Assembly (NCBI RefSeq): GCF_020215665.1
Contig: NZ_CP084061.1
Coordinates: 3,766,501-3,830,500, forward strand
DNA: 64,000 nt
Source of the DNA: Blautia parvula
GTDB taxonomy: Bacteria; Bacillota; Clostridia; Lachnospirales; Lachnospiraceae
Reading direction: 5' to 3'
Part shown: positions 1-9,012 of the stretch, piece after piece
Numbering within the stretch: the first letter of the stretch is position 1
How the letters are laid out: each line of letters begins with the position of its first letter
Translations under genes and position numbers: made by a program
The notes under the pieces: generated by a model
What the model saw: only the letters and a program-made list of their open reading frames with translations
The model's database searches: none
Told to the model about the DNA's origin: nothing

Positions 1-266
1 GTTTTACCTTCCTTTATTAATAATTTAGGAACCGCTTCCAATTGTCCGAATCCTTTAACTGTAATTCCGTTATAACAATATGAGCTTTCTGTAATATTCC
101 CGTCACTACGTAATATACTCATATTCAACAACAAAATATTATTTGCTTTAAATCGATGCAATACACTATCTGAAATATCCGGTATTACTGCAACCGTTTC
201 TCTGGGCATTGGTACTGTACCTTCCTTTTTCGACTCAAGTTCCTGACTATTCCGAGCATTCATCAT
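1..266 (-). CDS. Unrecognised protein, 5' part only (cut by window edge)
   Basis: An open frame of about 88 codons runs off the left edge. The start is the ATG at 266, chosen because AAAGGGG lies six bases upstream; a second ATG follows at once. The visible N-terminus begins MMNARNSQELESKK and later has the hydrophobic stretch ILLLNMSIL. I do not recognise a family. It lies in the same direction as the CRISPR operon, about 290 bases after its last gene, with an inverted repeat between. It could be an ancillary type III gene or an unrelated neighbour. The frame and ribosome site are seen; any role is a guess. Confidence 0.6.
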   Translation of the reverse strand, partial: MMNARNSQELESKKEGTVPMPRETVAVIPDISDSVLHRFKANNILLLNMSILRSDGNITESSYCYNGITVKGFGQLEAVPKLLIKEGK

Positions 267-411
267 ATTATTCCCCTTTATCATATACACGTACACCTTT
301 ACATTTTAAATAAGATTTTAATATCTGCAGTTAATTTTATGACAGTATTTAACATGCAAATATTTTAAAGCCTCACAGGTTATAGCTGAAAATTTCTGGC
401 CGAATGGATTA

Positions 412-459
412 TTAGAGTGTGTTGAAAATTTATTCCCACAATCTTCAAACACACTCTAA
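412..459 (-). terminator. Long inverted repeat after the CRISPR operon
   Basis: The arms at 412-426 and 444-459 (TTAGAGTGTGTTGAA and its near-complement) pair with one unpaired base around a 17-base loop. No clear T-run follows, so this may be a weak terminator or processing hairpin between the RAMP gene (stop at 555) and the gene starting at 266. The 267-554 gap holds nothing else I recognise and no CRISPR repeats. Confidence 0.45.
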
Positions 460-554
460 ACCTACAATATCGGAAAAAATGCATTTTATATCCCAGCAAA
501 GCAATATACCGCACCTACAATTCACCGGAAATACATTTGCTGAATAATATTTAA

Positions 555-2759
555 TTATTCTAACGGTTTTACCCAATACACATCATACTTATCGCTGTAT
601 CCTGTAATATAGACATCTATCTCTGAACCAGATGAATATGATTTTCCTCTTGTATTGAACTGCCCTTCTGACTCCTTGCCCTGAAGTTTAAGTCTGCAAT
701 TCCCTTTTGCATTAATCCTCAGTACTACAGCTTTTACTTTCCGAGATTCACCCATTTTATTTCCCTGATTCGCTTTATCAGCATACTTTCCCTCGCCATC
801 AGTGCTGTCCGCATTCTTTTTCCCCTGCGCTGAATCAGATGATAAGACCGTCCCTCTCAATGTAAGTTTTTTGTCTGTTGGATTCGGCAGGGTATCCGGT
901 GAAATATGATGTTTATTTACATTTCGGTTTTTAGAAAACCATTCAAAGATTTCCTCCTCTCCCTTTTTTGTAACTTTGACCGGATAACGTATGTTCAGAT
1001 TCTCACTGACATCAGCATCACATATTTTTAAAATGTTATTCATTATTTTTTTCCGTGACTCATCAGCTTTGAGCTCTGCATTCAATGAGATTCCCGATTC
1101 TCCCATAGTGATTCCGCAATTAGTGCCCCCTGCCTTATTCACATCAATATTAAGCGGTACTAATTCTGCTGACAAGCCTGTCTTTGTCTTCTTAACCTTC
1201 CTGATTGCACCATTCGTTATAAGAAGTTTCACACTACCATAACCAAGAGGTTTTGCATGTCCGATCTTGTGTAGTCTTGTACTATCTGCACTGTTTTCAC
1301 CAAAAGTGATGGTCCATATCATATCACTTAACTGCTGCGGCTGGATTCCGTCAAAATACATTCTAAATTTAAAATTTTCTCCCGATACAGCTTCCATCGT
1401 AGCATTTTGATTGGATCTGATAACAGCATCCTCAGCAGCTTCTCTGTGATGCCAATAATATTTTCTCCCACGAGGCATCATAGTCTCCACCGGATAAAAT
1501 TCCGGATGCCCTTTCCCGTCCTCATACACCGTCACACTATAATAATCAAAGTTCCAGTATGCAGCATCTGCTGCCGGCTTATTGAGATAAAATTCAAAGG
1601 CCGAAGGACGCGGAGTGCTTAATATCTGCAGCGTATGTAATTCTGACTTTATCTTTTCAGGATTCATCGGTACTGCATCGGTAAAACGAAGCCTCCCTCT
1701 TACACCACCGTCAGCCTTCGTACCAAAAAGAAGGCAGGCCGGACAAAGAAAATCTATTTTTTCGCAGGGTGCATAACTGCCCATTATCTCTTTCCACTTC
1801 CTATTACGTCCAACACGTCCGATAGAGCTTCCGGACAAATAGACTTCTGTTCCCCTTTTGTTCTCGAAAGTCAGATAATAAACAGGAACATAATTATCCC
1901 CTCCGTTTTTTGCCTCCATAAGTTTATTCTTTAAATCTTTCATGGGCTTAGGCGATTCGGATGAATTATCCACAACACCATCCCGGCTAAGTGCAGATAA
2001 TAATTTTCTATCTGACGAATATTCTTCTCCTTTCCAGGTATGAACGACAGACCCCGGCTGTAATACAGTTACACTGTAGTCCTGCTGAATAGGTATATTA
2101 AACTGCAGCCATCCCACATCGTAAGAAAATGAAATGTCATTTTTTCCTGAAACATCCTGCACTGTCCTGCCGATATTTAACAGTCTGTGCTGGTCATATG
2201 TAAAATACACCTTTTCTCCTGTACAAAATCCTTTATATTTTCCGCATTCAACTTGCCGTTTCCCACATTTTTGCCGGTAAACAACCGCACGGTGAAGGGT
2301 CCATGTATCTGTAGCCAAATCATAGTGAAGGAGACCCCGTTTGTCGAATCCAGCATACAATGGATTTCGCTGACTGATAGGTTTTTCATCCATTAATGAA
2401 GATACACAGCTTCCGGTTAATGTTTCGTATACACTGCGGAGCATTCCCCGCAGACTGCCTCCCGGAATCCCAGGTACACCATCTGTATCCGGCAACCGAA
2501 GAAATGGATATTTATTATGTACTGTGTCGGCGCCTTTCTTATTTTTCACCTTTATTTCTTCACGATGTGCTGTGTCCGGTATGATAATTGGTGTTTTCGG
2601 TATAAGTTCAATATCCAGCCATCCCGTCAGCAGGTCTTCAGGTGAAGAATATTTCTGTTCCCATGCTTCAGGTTTAGGTGGTACTTTCTGGAACGGAACG
2701 AAGGTATAAGGGTTCAGAAAATCAATATTATCTGTCTGGTTATTCTTTAGTTTTGCCAT
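555..2759 (-). CDS. TIGR03986-type CRISPR RAMP protein (type III)
   Basis: A 734-residue RAMP-superfamily (Cas7-like) protein, expected to be a backbone subunit of a type III RNA-guided effector complex. It carries the PYTFVPF opening seen in the TIGR03986 family, the RAMP motif IPGGSLRGMLRSV near residues 98-110, a cysteine-containing CPACLLFGT segment near 339-347, and a glycine-rich loop GHAKPLGYGSV near 500-510. The last ~90 residues look like a small beta/OB-type extension after a low-complexity charged linker, which may bind RNA. It is the last clear gene of the operon, 18 bases after csx19. Family assignment is by recognition of motifs, not by a search. Confidence 0.82.
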   Translation of the reverse strand: MAKLKNNQTDNIDFLNPYTFVPFQKVPPKPEAWEQKYSSPEDLLTGWLDIELIPKTPIIIPDTAHREEIKVKNKKGADTVHNKYPFLRLPDTDGVPGIPGGSLRGMLRSVYETLTGSCVSSLMDEKPISQRNPLYAGFDKRGLLHYDLATDTWTLHRAVVYRQKCGKRQVECGKYKGFCTGEKVYFTYDQHRLLNIGRTVQDVSGKNDISFSYDVGWLQFNIPIQQDYSVTVLQPGSVVHTWKGEEYSSDRKLLSALSRDGVVDNSSESPKPMKDLKNKLMEAKNGGDNYVPVYYLTFENKRGTEVYLSGSSIGRVGRNRKWKEIMGSYAPCEKIDFLCPACLLFGTKADGGVRGRLRFTDAVPMNPEKIKSELHTLQILSTPRPSAFEFYLNKPAADAAYWNFDYYSVTVYEDGKGHPEFYPVETMMPRGRKYYWHHREAAEDAVIRSNQNATMEAVSGENFKFRMYFDGIQPQQLSDMIWTITFGENSADSTRLHKIGHAKPLGYGSVKLLITNGAIRKVKKTKTGLSAELVPLNIDVNKAGGTNCGITMGESGISLNAELKADESRKKIMNNILKICDADVSENLNIRYPVKVTKKGEEEIFEWFSKNRNVNKHHISPDTLPNPTDKKLTLRGTVLSSDSAQGKKNADSTDGEGKYADKANQGNKMGESRKVKAVVLRINAKGNCRLKLQGKESEGQFNTRGKSYSSGSEIDVYITGYSDKYDVYWVKPLE

Positions 2760-2777
2760 TATTTATCCCTCCTTCGC

Positions 2778-3314
2778 TCAACAAAAACCTGCAAGCCGAT
2801 AATCAGCTATATGCGCCAAACCATTCTTATCATACTGCAGATATGCTTTAATACACACCATATTCTGTTTTTCGGCTACAGGCAGGGCGTAGTATCCGCC
2901 ACCGGTAGTCCGAAGTGTGTGGCATCCATAATTATCAATATCCGATTGAAAAGAAGAGTCAATATCCAGATATTGTTTATACTCCACATAATAACTCGCG
3001 GGCTTTTTCAAGAACTGATCTGTTTCCAGCGCAGCAGCTTTTTCCAATGTATTATCATCTGCCAGTCTCCAGACGAATGCTCCGCCAATATGGCTGCGGC
3101 GTATAAGCAACTCACCCATATCATTAAATAAGCGAAGTTCCAACAAGTGCGGAATATCCTCGCACAGGGCTGCCAAATGCTTCTTGTCGGCTGAACGGAA
3201 CCGGTCTGTATAATAAGCAATACCAAGAGAATCTGCAGGCATATACCTATTGATGACACCTTGTATTTCACTTTCCGGAGTATTTCCATATTCTTTTATC
3301 CATATCTTATTCAT
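2778..3314 (-). CDS. csx19: Csx19 (TIGR03984-type CRISPR protein)
   Basis: A 178-residue protein with the TTGGGYYALP and IADYRLAGF segments I associate with the TIGR03984/Csx19 family of type III-D loci. Csx19 has no established enzymatic role and is thought to belong to the effector complex. The frame overlaps the stop of the preceding double-RAMP gene by 4 bases (ATGA), so the two are probably translationally coupled. Length fits the family. Assignment rests on these C-terminal motifs and on the gene order, both consistent with III-D. Confidence 0.78.
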   Translation of the reverse strand: MNKIWIKEYGNTPESEIQGVINRYMPADSLGIAYYTDRFRSADKKHLAALCEDIPHLLELRLFNDMGELLIRRSHIGGAFVWRLADDNTLEKAAALETDQFLKKPASYYVEYKQYLDIDSSFQSDIDNYGCHTLRTTGGGYYALPVAEKQNMVCIKAYLQYDKNGLAHIADYRLAGFC

Positions 3315-4615
3315 TTCGATTCCACCTCCAGAAATGTAGTATCCATTCTGCTCAAAGCCTGTGTTTTGTCCTGATGATTCACTTTCAGTGAAAGAATTTC
3401 AACACAGCCATGTCCAGTACTGCCAGAACCACCCGCTGTAAGGAGTCCAAGGTTCAGGTCTATGATAGAAACCGCTAACAACTGGCCTAACAAAGATGTC
3501 AGCCTTTCCCTACAGCGGATTACCAGTTTTCCTTTTCCTCCCTGCCACCATTCTGAGGTGTACAGAGCCTGAGAAACTGGTGCGCCTGTAAAGCGATCCA
3601 ATGCATTTCTCGTAATAGTATAAGATTGCCCGCCTTCCACCGTAGTTTCACTGAAATACAGATTTGATTTCTGTTTTGCATTATTTTCCCTGACAACACC
3701 GAATAATAAGTTAATATCATCCCGAATATCCTGCGGACAGGAAATATGCCGTGCCAGTTCCAGCATATGATGCCGAAACACACCTGCCCAGCTCGTTCCG
3801 GGAATCACCGGAGCTCCGTACGCTGACTTCATCGGTACAGAGGATGCTAAATTCTCTTTCCCCGACACACATTCTTTATATCTGCGTACTGCAAAACTTC
3901 CGGCCATCTTAAATTCCATCTCAATGATAAGACCAGAAACATCATAATTCTCTGCCGTTTTAGAGATGTGACCACTGTACATATCCCACCGGGCATCCGG
4001 TGCAAAGGGGTCAAAAGTTAGCCATTCATCCAGTACATTTGCTGAATTTATCCCCCCCTTTCCAAAATCAAATTCCCTTTTCTGGACAAATACGTCCATA
4101 GAACCGTAACCACGGCTGGTGCGCGCGCCAAATGAAACTCCGTCAGATTCTAACCTTTCTATAATTTTAGTCAGAATATTTAGCTGCTTTGCACCCTGAT
4201 CACTCTTTGTATCACCAGTCCACTCCAAAATAGAAGTATATTGCATCGCTATTTCTGCAACTTCAAAATCATATTTGGCATTATCCAGCGCTGTACCTCT
4301 GTCATTGATTCCGACACCATCCCTATGCGAAATTCGTATGTCACTTCTTTTACATATATCTGGCAAAACAGCATCACTTATCAATATGCTGCTTTCTCTC
4401 TGCACTTTACCATCTTTCCCAATATATCCAAAGAGTTCTTCTCCCTCGCTTTCCGGTACGAAGGAACGCAAGACTCCGGCAATACTGCTGCCGGGTATAA
4501 ATGGCAGTCCACGGGAATCCAACATCAAATCACTGTCCGTATTTTCAACGTCCCCATTAGATATGCGCAACGGAGCAGTCTGTGAAAAGGTCAGCTTATA
4601 ATACATTTTCTGCAT
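3311..4615 (-). CDS. Double-RAMP Cas7-like backbone protein (type III)
   Basis: 434 residues containing two Cas7/RAMP domains. Domain 1 shows LPFIPGSSIAGVLRSF (37-52) and the glycine-rich GARTSRGYGSMDV loop (163-175). Domain 2 shows APVIPGTSWAGVF (268-280) and GGSGSTGHGCVEI near 400. Domain 1 has an Asp-rich loop (ENTDSDLMLD, 24-33) just before the IPGSS motif, the place where Csm3-type proteins carry the Asp that cuts target RNA. Domain 2 has no matching Asp there, so it may be structural. The gene sits 3 bases after the Csx10 fusion gene and overlaps csx19. Role in a type III complex is inferred from family and context. Confidence 0.83.
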   Translation of the reverse strand: MQKMYYKLTFSQTAPLRISNGDVENTDSDLMLDSRGLPFIPGSSIAGVLRSFVPESEGEELFGYIGKDGKVQRESSILISDAVLPDICKRSDIRISHRDGVGINDRGTALDNAKYDFEVAEIAMQYTSILEWTGDTKSDQGAKQLNILTKIIERLESDGVSFGARTSRGYGSMDVFVQKREFDFGKGGINSANVLDEWLTFDPFAPDARWDMYSGHISKTAENYDVSGLIIEMEFKMAGSFAVRRYKECVSGKENLASSVPMKSAYGAPVIPGTSWAGVFRHHMLELARHISCPQDIRDDINLLFGVVRENNAKQKSNLYFSETTVEGGQSYTITRNALDRFTGAPVSQALYTSEWWQGGKGKLVIRCRERLTSLLGQLLAVSIIDLNLGLLTAGGSGSTGHGCVEILSLKVNHQDKTQALSRMDTTFLEVESK

Positions 4616-4618
4616 AAA

Positions 4619-6811
4619 TTACTGTCCTCCTTTTTCATAATAAACAATATGAAGTGCAAAAAGTAACAGTGATTTCCATTCTCCTAGAATTTTTCTTTGA
4701 ACCACCTTATTATTTCCTATCTCATTGGATATTTCACAATTTCCAATCAGCCTGTCCGCTTCCAGTCTGTATAAACCGCATAGTCCCTGTACGAATTGTT
4801 TCACCCTTAATTTCCTGGATACTTCAGTTTCGCTGCTCTCATCACTGTCTTTGATACTTTCAATATGATTAAGAAGGTCCTCATAATTCTCTGCTTCATC
4901 TGTCATAAGGCGCAGACGGCCAATTAATCCTGTTTCTAGTTCATCTGCATGTGATTTTGCATACTGCAGCGCATGATTTTCAGCAGCATGTCTGGCAGCT
5001 GTCATAAGCAGCGCATTCCTGAGTTCATTTACAAGTATTTTATCTGTTCCTTTGATTTCATTCAGACGATCCACACTGCCTTTACTGATATACTGCAGCT
5101 TATTGATTTCACTTTGCTTGAGAACATGGCATACGCCAAATCCTTCCTGCTTAAATTCCCCAATACGAAATGTTCTCGGAAGAGTCTTCCTTTCTTGGGA
5201 TATAAAACAAAATACGCTTCCACCCTGCAGGGACAATAACTGGGGTTTTTGCAGCTGCCACATGCTATGATAACCACTGACAACATGATACTTTGTGCGG
5301 TCAGTCAAAGATCTTACACTGTCGGCCGGCACTTCGCATACAGGATTCAGTCCAAGCTCCATAGCTATCTTATCACGAACAGAAGCATTGTCCATTGCAA
5401 ACACGCCCGAATCTGACAGTATCAAATCCGACTGCAGCACAACATATATCGGTTCCCCGGTTTCCGCAATTATCTCTTCCATCGCGCAGGACGATATCTT
5501 AGGAACTCCTGCTATACTGCAGGCCGCATACTGTGCCGTCCGGCTCCGTCCAAACCGAAGAGGTGCTTTTACAATAATGTTCCATACATTCTCTGCCAGA
5601 TATTTTGGCAGGGTAACAGTTCCTCCATAAATCATGCCTGCATCAAGAGACTGCTGCATATACAGCATCCCATCCTGTCCCTCAACCCGGACTGTGTGAT
5701 GATATACGGTGTGGCTGTTGGCCTTAGCAATGGTGTAGCCATCTTTAGTCTCAACAGCATACGTTCCCTCCAATGTCTTCTGTTTTTTCCCTCTTACCTC
5801 TTCCCCTGCACAGTTAGCATATCGTTTCTCATTCTTCAGATTTACCAGAAACAGAGGCGTAGGTGCCGAAATTTTTCCTGAGATAACAGGTGTCAGAGAA
5901 CTCCACTGCACTGTTCCATCTAAAAACAGTTTAGAAAATATCTCATCTGCAGAACCATTTCTTAAATATTCCGTACTCATACAGCCAATCACGCTCCTGG
6001 CAGGAATCTCAGATATAAGTTCACTGCACCCCGGCAAAGTTACAGGTGCATCCAGGTGAATGTGATATGTAATACAAATCATCTCGCTCTTATCTTTCAA
6101 CTGACCCTCATCAAACTGATATGCATCTTGTTCATTTTCAGACATTTCACCGACCACTGTCTCTTCGCCGGTTTTTTTTGCATCATACACAACTTTAATG
6201 TTTCCCAGACCCCGGTTACGGCTAAGTCCTATATGCCGCAAAGCCATACAACATTGTTTCAAAAGATTTAATTCATCCGAAAATTCATCTTCACTGCCCT
6301 TTTTTAAAGAAAAATCGGCCCAAAATACAAGTTCCTCTCCTACATGCAGCGGGTCATAATGATTCAATACGCGGGTATAACGCAGAGTACCATCCACAGG
6401 CACCCCCTTTTGCATCTTCGTCTGACCTCGCACATAAGAAAAAAGGCTCGCCACGCTGCCGGGCCTGGCAGTATCCTTAAGAATCGGTTCAGCCGATGGA
6501 TCTGCATTTACGCTTTTCAACCAGCACTCCATAGATTCCGCCCCGTCCAGAACAGCATTCTCAAGTACAAGTATACCTTCAAATCCATTTTTTCCGCCAA
6601 ATAACCTCTGAATATTTTCATCTGTTGCCAGTTTACTGCCATACTTCTTCAGTTGAACGGCTTCTGCCCTCAGGCAGCCTTTTAAACGTCTGGCCGGAAT
6701 ATAAGGAAGTCCAGCATCAGAAATACAGATATCCGTATCTACAGAATTTCCAAAGCTCTCCCCGCTCCCAGCGCACAGATCACTGCGTAATGTTATTCTC
6801 AGTTTTTTCAT
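4619..6811 (-). CDS. csx10: Cas7-Csx10 fusion RAMP protein (type III-D)
   Basis: 730 residues. The N-terminal ~210 residues form a Cas7-like RAMP (LCAGSGESFGNSVDTD, LPYIPARRLKGCLR at 35-48, glycine loop LSRNRGLGNI near 196). From about residue 240 a second region starts with a beta strand and PARSVIGCMSTEYL, then LRFGRSRTAQYA, and ends near residue 540 with GEFKQEGFGVCHV, which resembles Csx10, the Cas5-like subunit of type III-D. The last ~150 residues are helical, as in small-subunit-like tails. The start at 6811 lies inside the cas10 3' end (32-base overlap), implying coupled translation. Csx10 identity is by pattern; the fusion is seen directly in one uninterrupted frame. Confidence 0.75.
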   Translation of the reverse strand: MKKLRITLRSDLCAGSGESFGNSVDTDICISDAGLPYIPARRLKGCLRAEAVQLKKYGSKLATDENIQRLFGGKNGFEGILVLENAVLDGAESMECWLKSVNADPSAEPILKDTARPGSVASLFSYVRGQTKMQKGVPVDGTLRYTRVLNHYDPLHVGEELVFWADFSLKKGSEDEFSDELNLLKQCCMALRHIGLSRNRGLGNIKVVYDAKKTGEETVVGEMSENEQDAYQFDEGQLKDKSEMICITYHIHLDAPVTLPGCSELISEIPARSVIGCMSTEYLRNGSADEIFSKLFLDGTVQWSSLTPVISGKISAPTPLFLVNLKNEKRYANCAGEEVRGKKQKTLEGTYAVETKDGYTIAKANSHTVYHHTVRVEGQDGMLYMQQSLDAGMIYGGTVTLPKYLAENVWNIIVKAPLRFGRSRTAQYAACSIAGVPKISSCAMEEIIAETGEPIYVVLQSDLILSDSGVFAMDNASVRDKIAMELGLNPVCEVPADSVRSLTDRTKYHVVSGYHSMWQLQKPQLLSLQGGSVFCFISQERKTLPRTFRIGEFKQEGFGVCHVLKQSEINKLQYISKGSVDRLNEIKGTDKILVNELRNALLMTAARHAAENHALQYAKSHADELETGLIGRLRLMTDEAENYEDLLNHIESIKDSDESSETEVSRKLRVKQFVQGLCGLYRLEADRLIGNCEISNEIGNNKVVQRKILGEWKSLLLFALHIVYYEKGGQ

Positions 6812-8372
6812 TTTTTACGGGTTCCTTTCCTCCAAACCAGATATCGTACATTTCGCTTGCATCATACAGTGTTTTATATAAACGATTCTCATCTTCAAAA
6901 ATACCTTTTAATTTTTCTTCCATTTCCGCATAACGATAGTATACTCTTGAAAGCTCATATTCACCGTCTGCTGTACTTTGCTCAAAAGAATTTCCTATAT
7001 CTTTAATATTGGCCCTGCTGCCGCCGCAGGACTTCCACAGATTAACTGTCTCATCAAATTTAAGGATATCAAAGTCTCTTCCTCCCGTATGTCTTCCATT
7101 ACCTGTCACACGCCATGGGCGTGCCATACACGACGCAGTATCCTGTCTGTCACGAATATCCTCCAATTCACAAGCCACACCACTGTGAAGAAAATGGAAA
7201 TCCAGCCAACACTCCTCCTCCGGAACCGGATTTCCTCTACTATCGGTCTGCAACAAAGTTTCATGTACCGGCTTCTTTGCCAGATCACAGGCTTGTTCCG
7301 CTAGTTCATAAGCCCTGGAAAAAGGATAATGACTATGGAATACACAGATTCCTGCACAGGAACTATATATCTCTTCATTCCCATCTGTATTATGGGAAAT
7401 ACCATAGGACGCCACAGCCTTCAGGTATGCCTTCGTAAGCGCCAGGGCGAACCTTGCATTGCAGACAAAAGTCACATCGTCGCCATCAGAGACGATTACA
7501 CGATACTGATAACATTTAGGATGTCGTCCCTTGTCTTCTTTTTTTAGAATTTCTAATTCATTTTTTATACCTGCAATACCGGTTTTTACGAAAGCATTAT
7601 TTATATTTTCTGTAAACCGTCTCATAGCTGACACACAAAAATCATAATCGGAATGTCCATCAAGAAGATGCTGTATCTTCACACCCATATTATTTCCATC
7701 CGCATGGACAATTGCCAGAAGACTTTCCTCCCCCTTCTCCGTCACAATATCATCCAGTAGTTTTGCAAAATCATCTTCTTTTTTCTCCTTATTACCAACT
7801 TCATATTTGACCTGAGCTTCTTGAGAACGGCTGATTTTATGTACTCTATCTTTATAAGAAATCGGCTGCTGGGTACTCCGGTCCATCTCGGAAAACGGCA
7901 TCATAGGCATAAGACCACCGGGCAGCATTTTATTTTTTTCAATTTCTACTGCTTCCATAAGAGAAGCATAATCCCCTTTATAACAATTCAGGTCTCCGTC
8001 AACAGGAATACCAACACACAAAGGAATCAATCCCGGATATTCTTTTGTCAGATGATATGTATAGGCACGATTTGCCCGCTGGAAACTTATTTCATCAGAA
8101 TATAGAACTGTCTCATTACCACCTCCAGCAAATAATTCTATCAAGTGAAGCGTCTGATTTTTGAACCGTTCTTTAACATTCTCTAATTTAAAATCGCGCG
8201 AAACTCTCGTATCGTTTAAGGTTTCAACTATCAGACCACACTCTCTGGCCTTACGAAAAAGGATACCGAATACATCGCGAATGATGGCTGACCCTCCTGT
8301 TATTTCCTGTATCTTATTACTTCGGAAAATATAATTTTGTTTTGAACGTATTGTATATTGCGCAAGAATCAT
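6780..8372 (-). CDS. cas10: Cas10-like protein without HD domain, DGDD motif
   Basis: About 530 residues, short for Cas10 (usually 700-1000). The N-terminus reads like a Palm1 domain (YIFRSNKIQEITGGSAIIRD), with no N-terminal HD-nuclease His-Asp pair. The Palm2 domain has HADGNNMG (about 223-230) and, in place of GGDD, the cyclase motif SDGDDVTF (about 295-302). The two Asp are kept but the first Gly is Asp, so cyclic-oligoadenylate synthesis is possible but not assured. I prefer the ATG at 8372; a GTG at 8387 lies almost inside AAGGAAGG. It is the first large gene of the operon, behind a leader of roughly 300 bases. Confidence 0.8.
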   Translation of the reverse strand: MILAQYTIRSKQNYIFRSNKIQEITGGSAIIRDVFGILFRKARECGLIVETLNDTRVSRDFKLENVKERFKNQTLHLIELFAGGGNETVLYSDEISFQRANRAYTYHLTKEYPGLIPLCVGIPVDGDLNCYKGDYASLMEAVEIEKNKMLPGGLMPMMPFSEMDRSTQQPISYKDRVHKISRSQEAQVKYEVGNKEKKEDDFAKLLDDIVTEKGEESLLAIVHADGNNMGVKIQHLLDGHSDYDFCVSAMRRFTENINNAFVKTGIAGIKNELEILKKEDKGRHPKCYQYRVIVSDGDDVTFVCNARFALALTKAYLKAVASYGISHNTDGNEEIYSSCAGICVFHSHYPFSRAYELAEQACDLAKKPVHETLLQTDSRGNPVPEEECWLDFHFLHSGVACELEDIRDRQDTASCMARPWRVTGNGRHTGGRDFDILKFDETVNLWKSCGGSRANIKDIGNSFEQSTADGEYELSRVYYRYAEMEEKLKGIFEDENRLYKTLYDASEMYDIWFGGKEPVKNEKTENNITQ

Positions 8373-8487
8373 AAAAACCTGTACCACCTTCCTTAAGATA
8401 TAGTTTTTTATACCTTCACACGTTAGTATTTCCCCAAACGTATGAATTTAAAGTTTACCCCTTTCTGATATCCTCCTTCCTTTTCTT

Positions 8488-8671
8488 TTACTTTACGTGT
8501 ACTGCATGCACAGCGAGAACATCCTTTTCTTTTAATCTTCTGACCGCTTCAAAAGTCCGTCCAACGTCTCCCTGTTCCATCACAATACAAGAGCTGTGTT
8601 TCATAATTTCAGTTATCCGTATTTTTCCTGTTATACCGAGATGAATCAACTATTACAAAACATATAATCAT
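8488..8671 (-). pseudogene. Possible small frameshifted gene in the cas10 leader
   Basis: Two short minus-strand frames adjoin: MIICFVIVDSSRYN... from the ATG at 8671, stopping after 20 codons, and a frame ending at 8488 that contains MKHSSCIVMEQGDVG and ends HAVHVK. Removing one A from an A5 tract near 8622-8626 would join them into one protein of about 60 residues. No clear ribosome site precedes the ATG, which lies almost at the predicted transcription start. A strong AAGGAGG follows the stop with no gene after it. This could be a decayed gene, a frameshifted leader ORF, or chance. No family recognised. Confidence 0.3.
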
Positions 8672-8678
8672 ATTATAA

Positions 8679-8707
8679 ATTATAACACTTCGTAATGACT
8701 TTTTCAC
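8679..8707 (-). promoter_or_regulatory. Probable promoter of the CRISPR operon
   Basis: On the minus strand a TGT-TATAAT extended -10 lies at 8679-8684, with a weak -35 GTGAAA at 8702-8707 (17-base spacing). A second TATAAT lies 7 bases further on. It faces cas10, which starts about 300 bases downstream. Confidence 0.5.
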
Positions 8708-8818
8708 TATAAAAGCTTAAACAAAACTCTAATGATCAAGTTATTATCTTATTACCACTTACTGATTACTATCTCGAAATCTGACAAATCAAAAATACAG
8801 AAAATGAGGGAAGGTAAT

Positions 8819-8866
8819 AAAAAAATGGACAAGATACACTGACCAAAAAGTCAGTGCATCTTGTCC
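8819..8866 (-). terminator. Intrinsic terminator of the sugar/FAD operon
   Basis: A 16-base-pair hairpin (arms 8827-8842 and 8851-8866, one mismatch) is followed on the minus strand by seven T (8819-8825). It lies 150 bases after the stop of the FAD oxidoreductase gene and separates that operon from the CRISPR promoter. The rest of 8867-9012 holds nothing I recognise. Confidence 0.85.
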
Positions 8867-9012
8867 TCAATAACATTTCTTGTTCTTTCGACCATTCCCA
8901 AAACTTATTTACAGCATATTGTAACTATACTTTCGTAATCGATTATCTGATCAACCGCGGAAATGATCATACTACAGGAATCATTTTTTTCTTCATTCTC
9001 TCTATCGCTGTG

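Noticed and set aside
1-8900. A CRISPR array near the type III genes
   Set aside because: I looked through 1-554 and 8373-9012 for direct repeats of 25-40 bases at regular spacing and found none; only inverted repeats occur.
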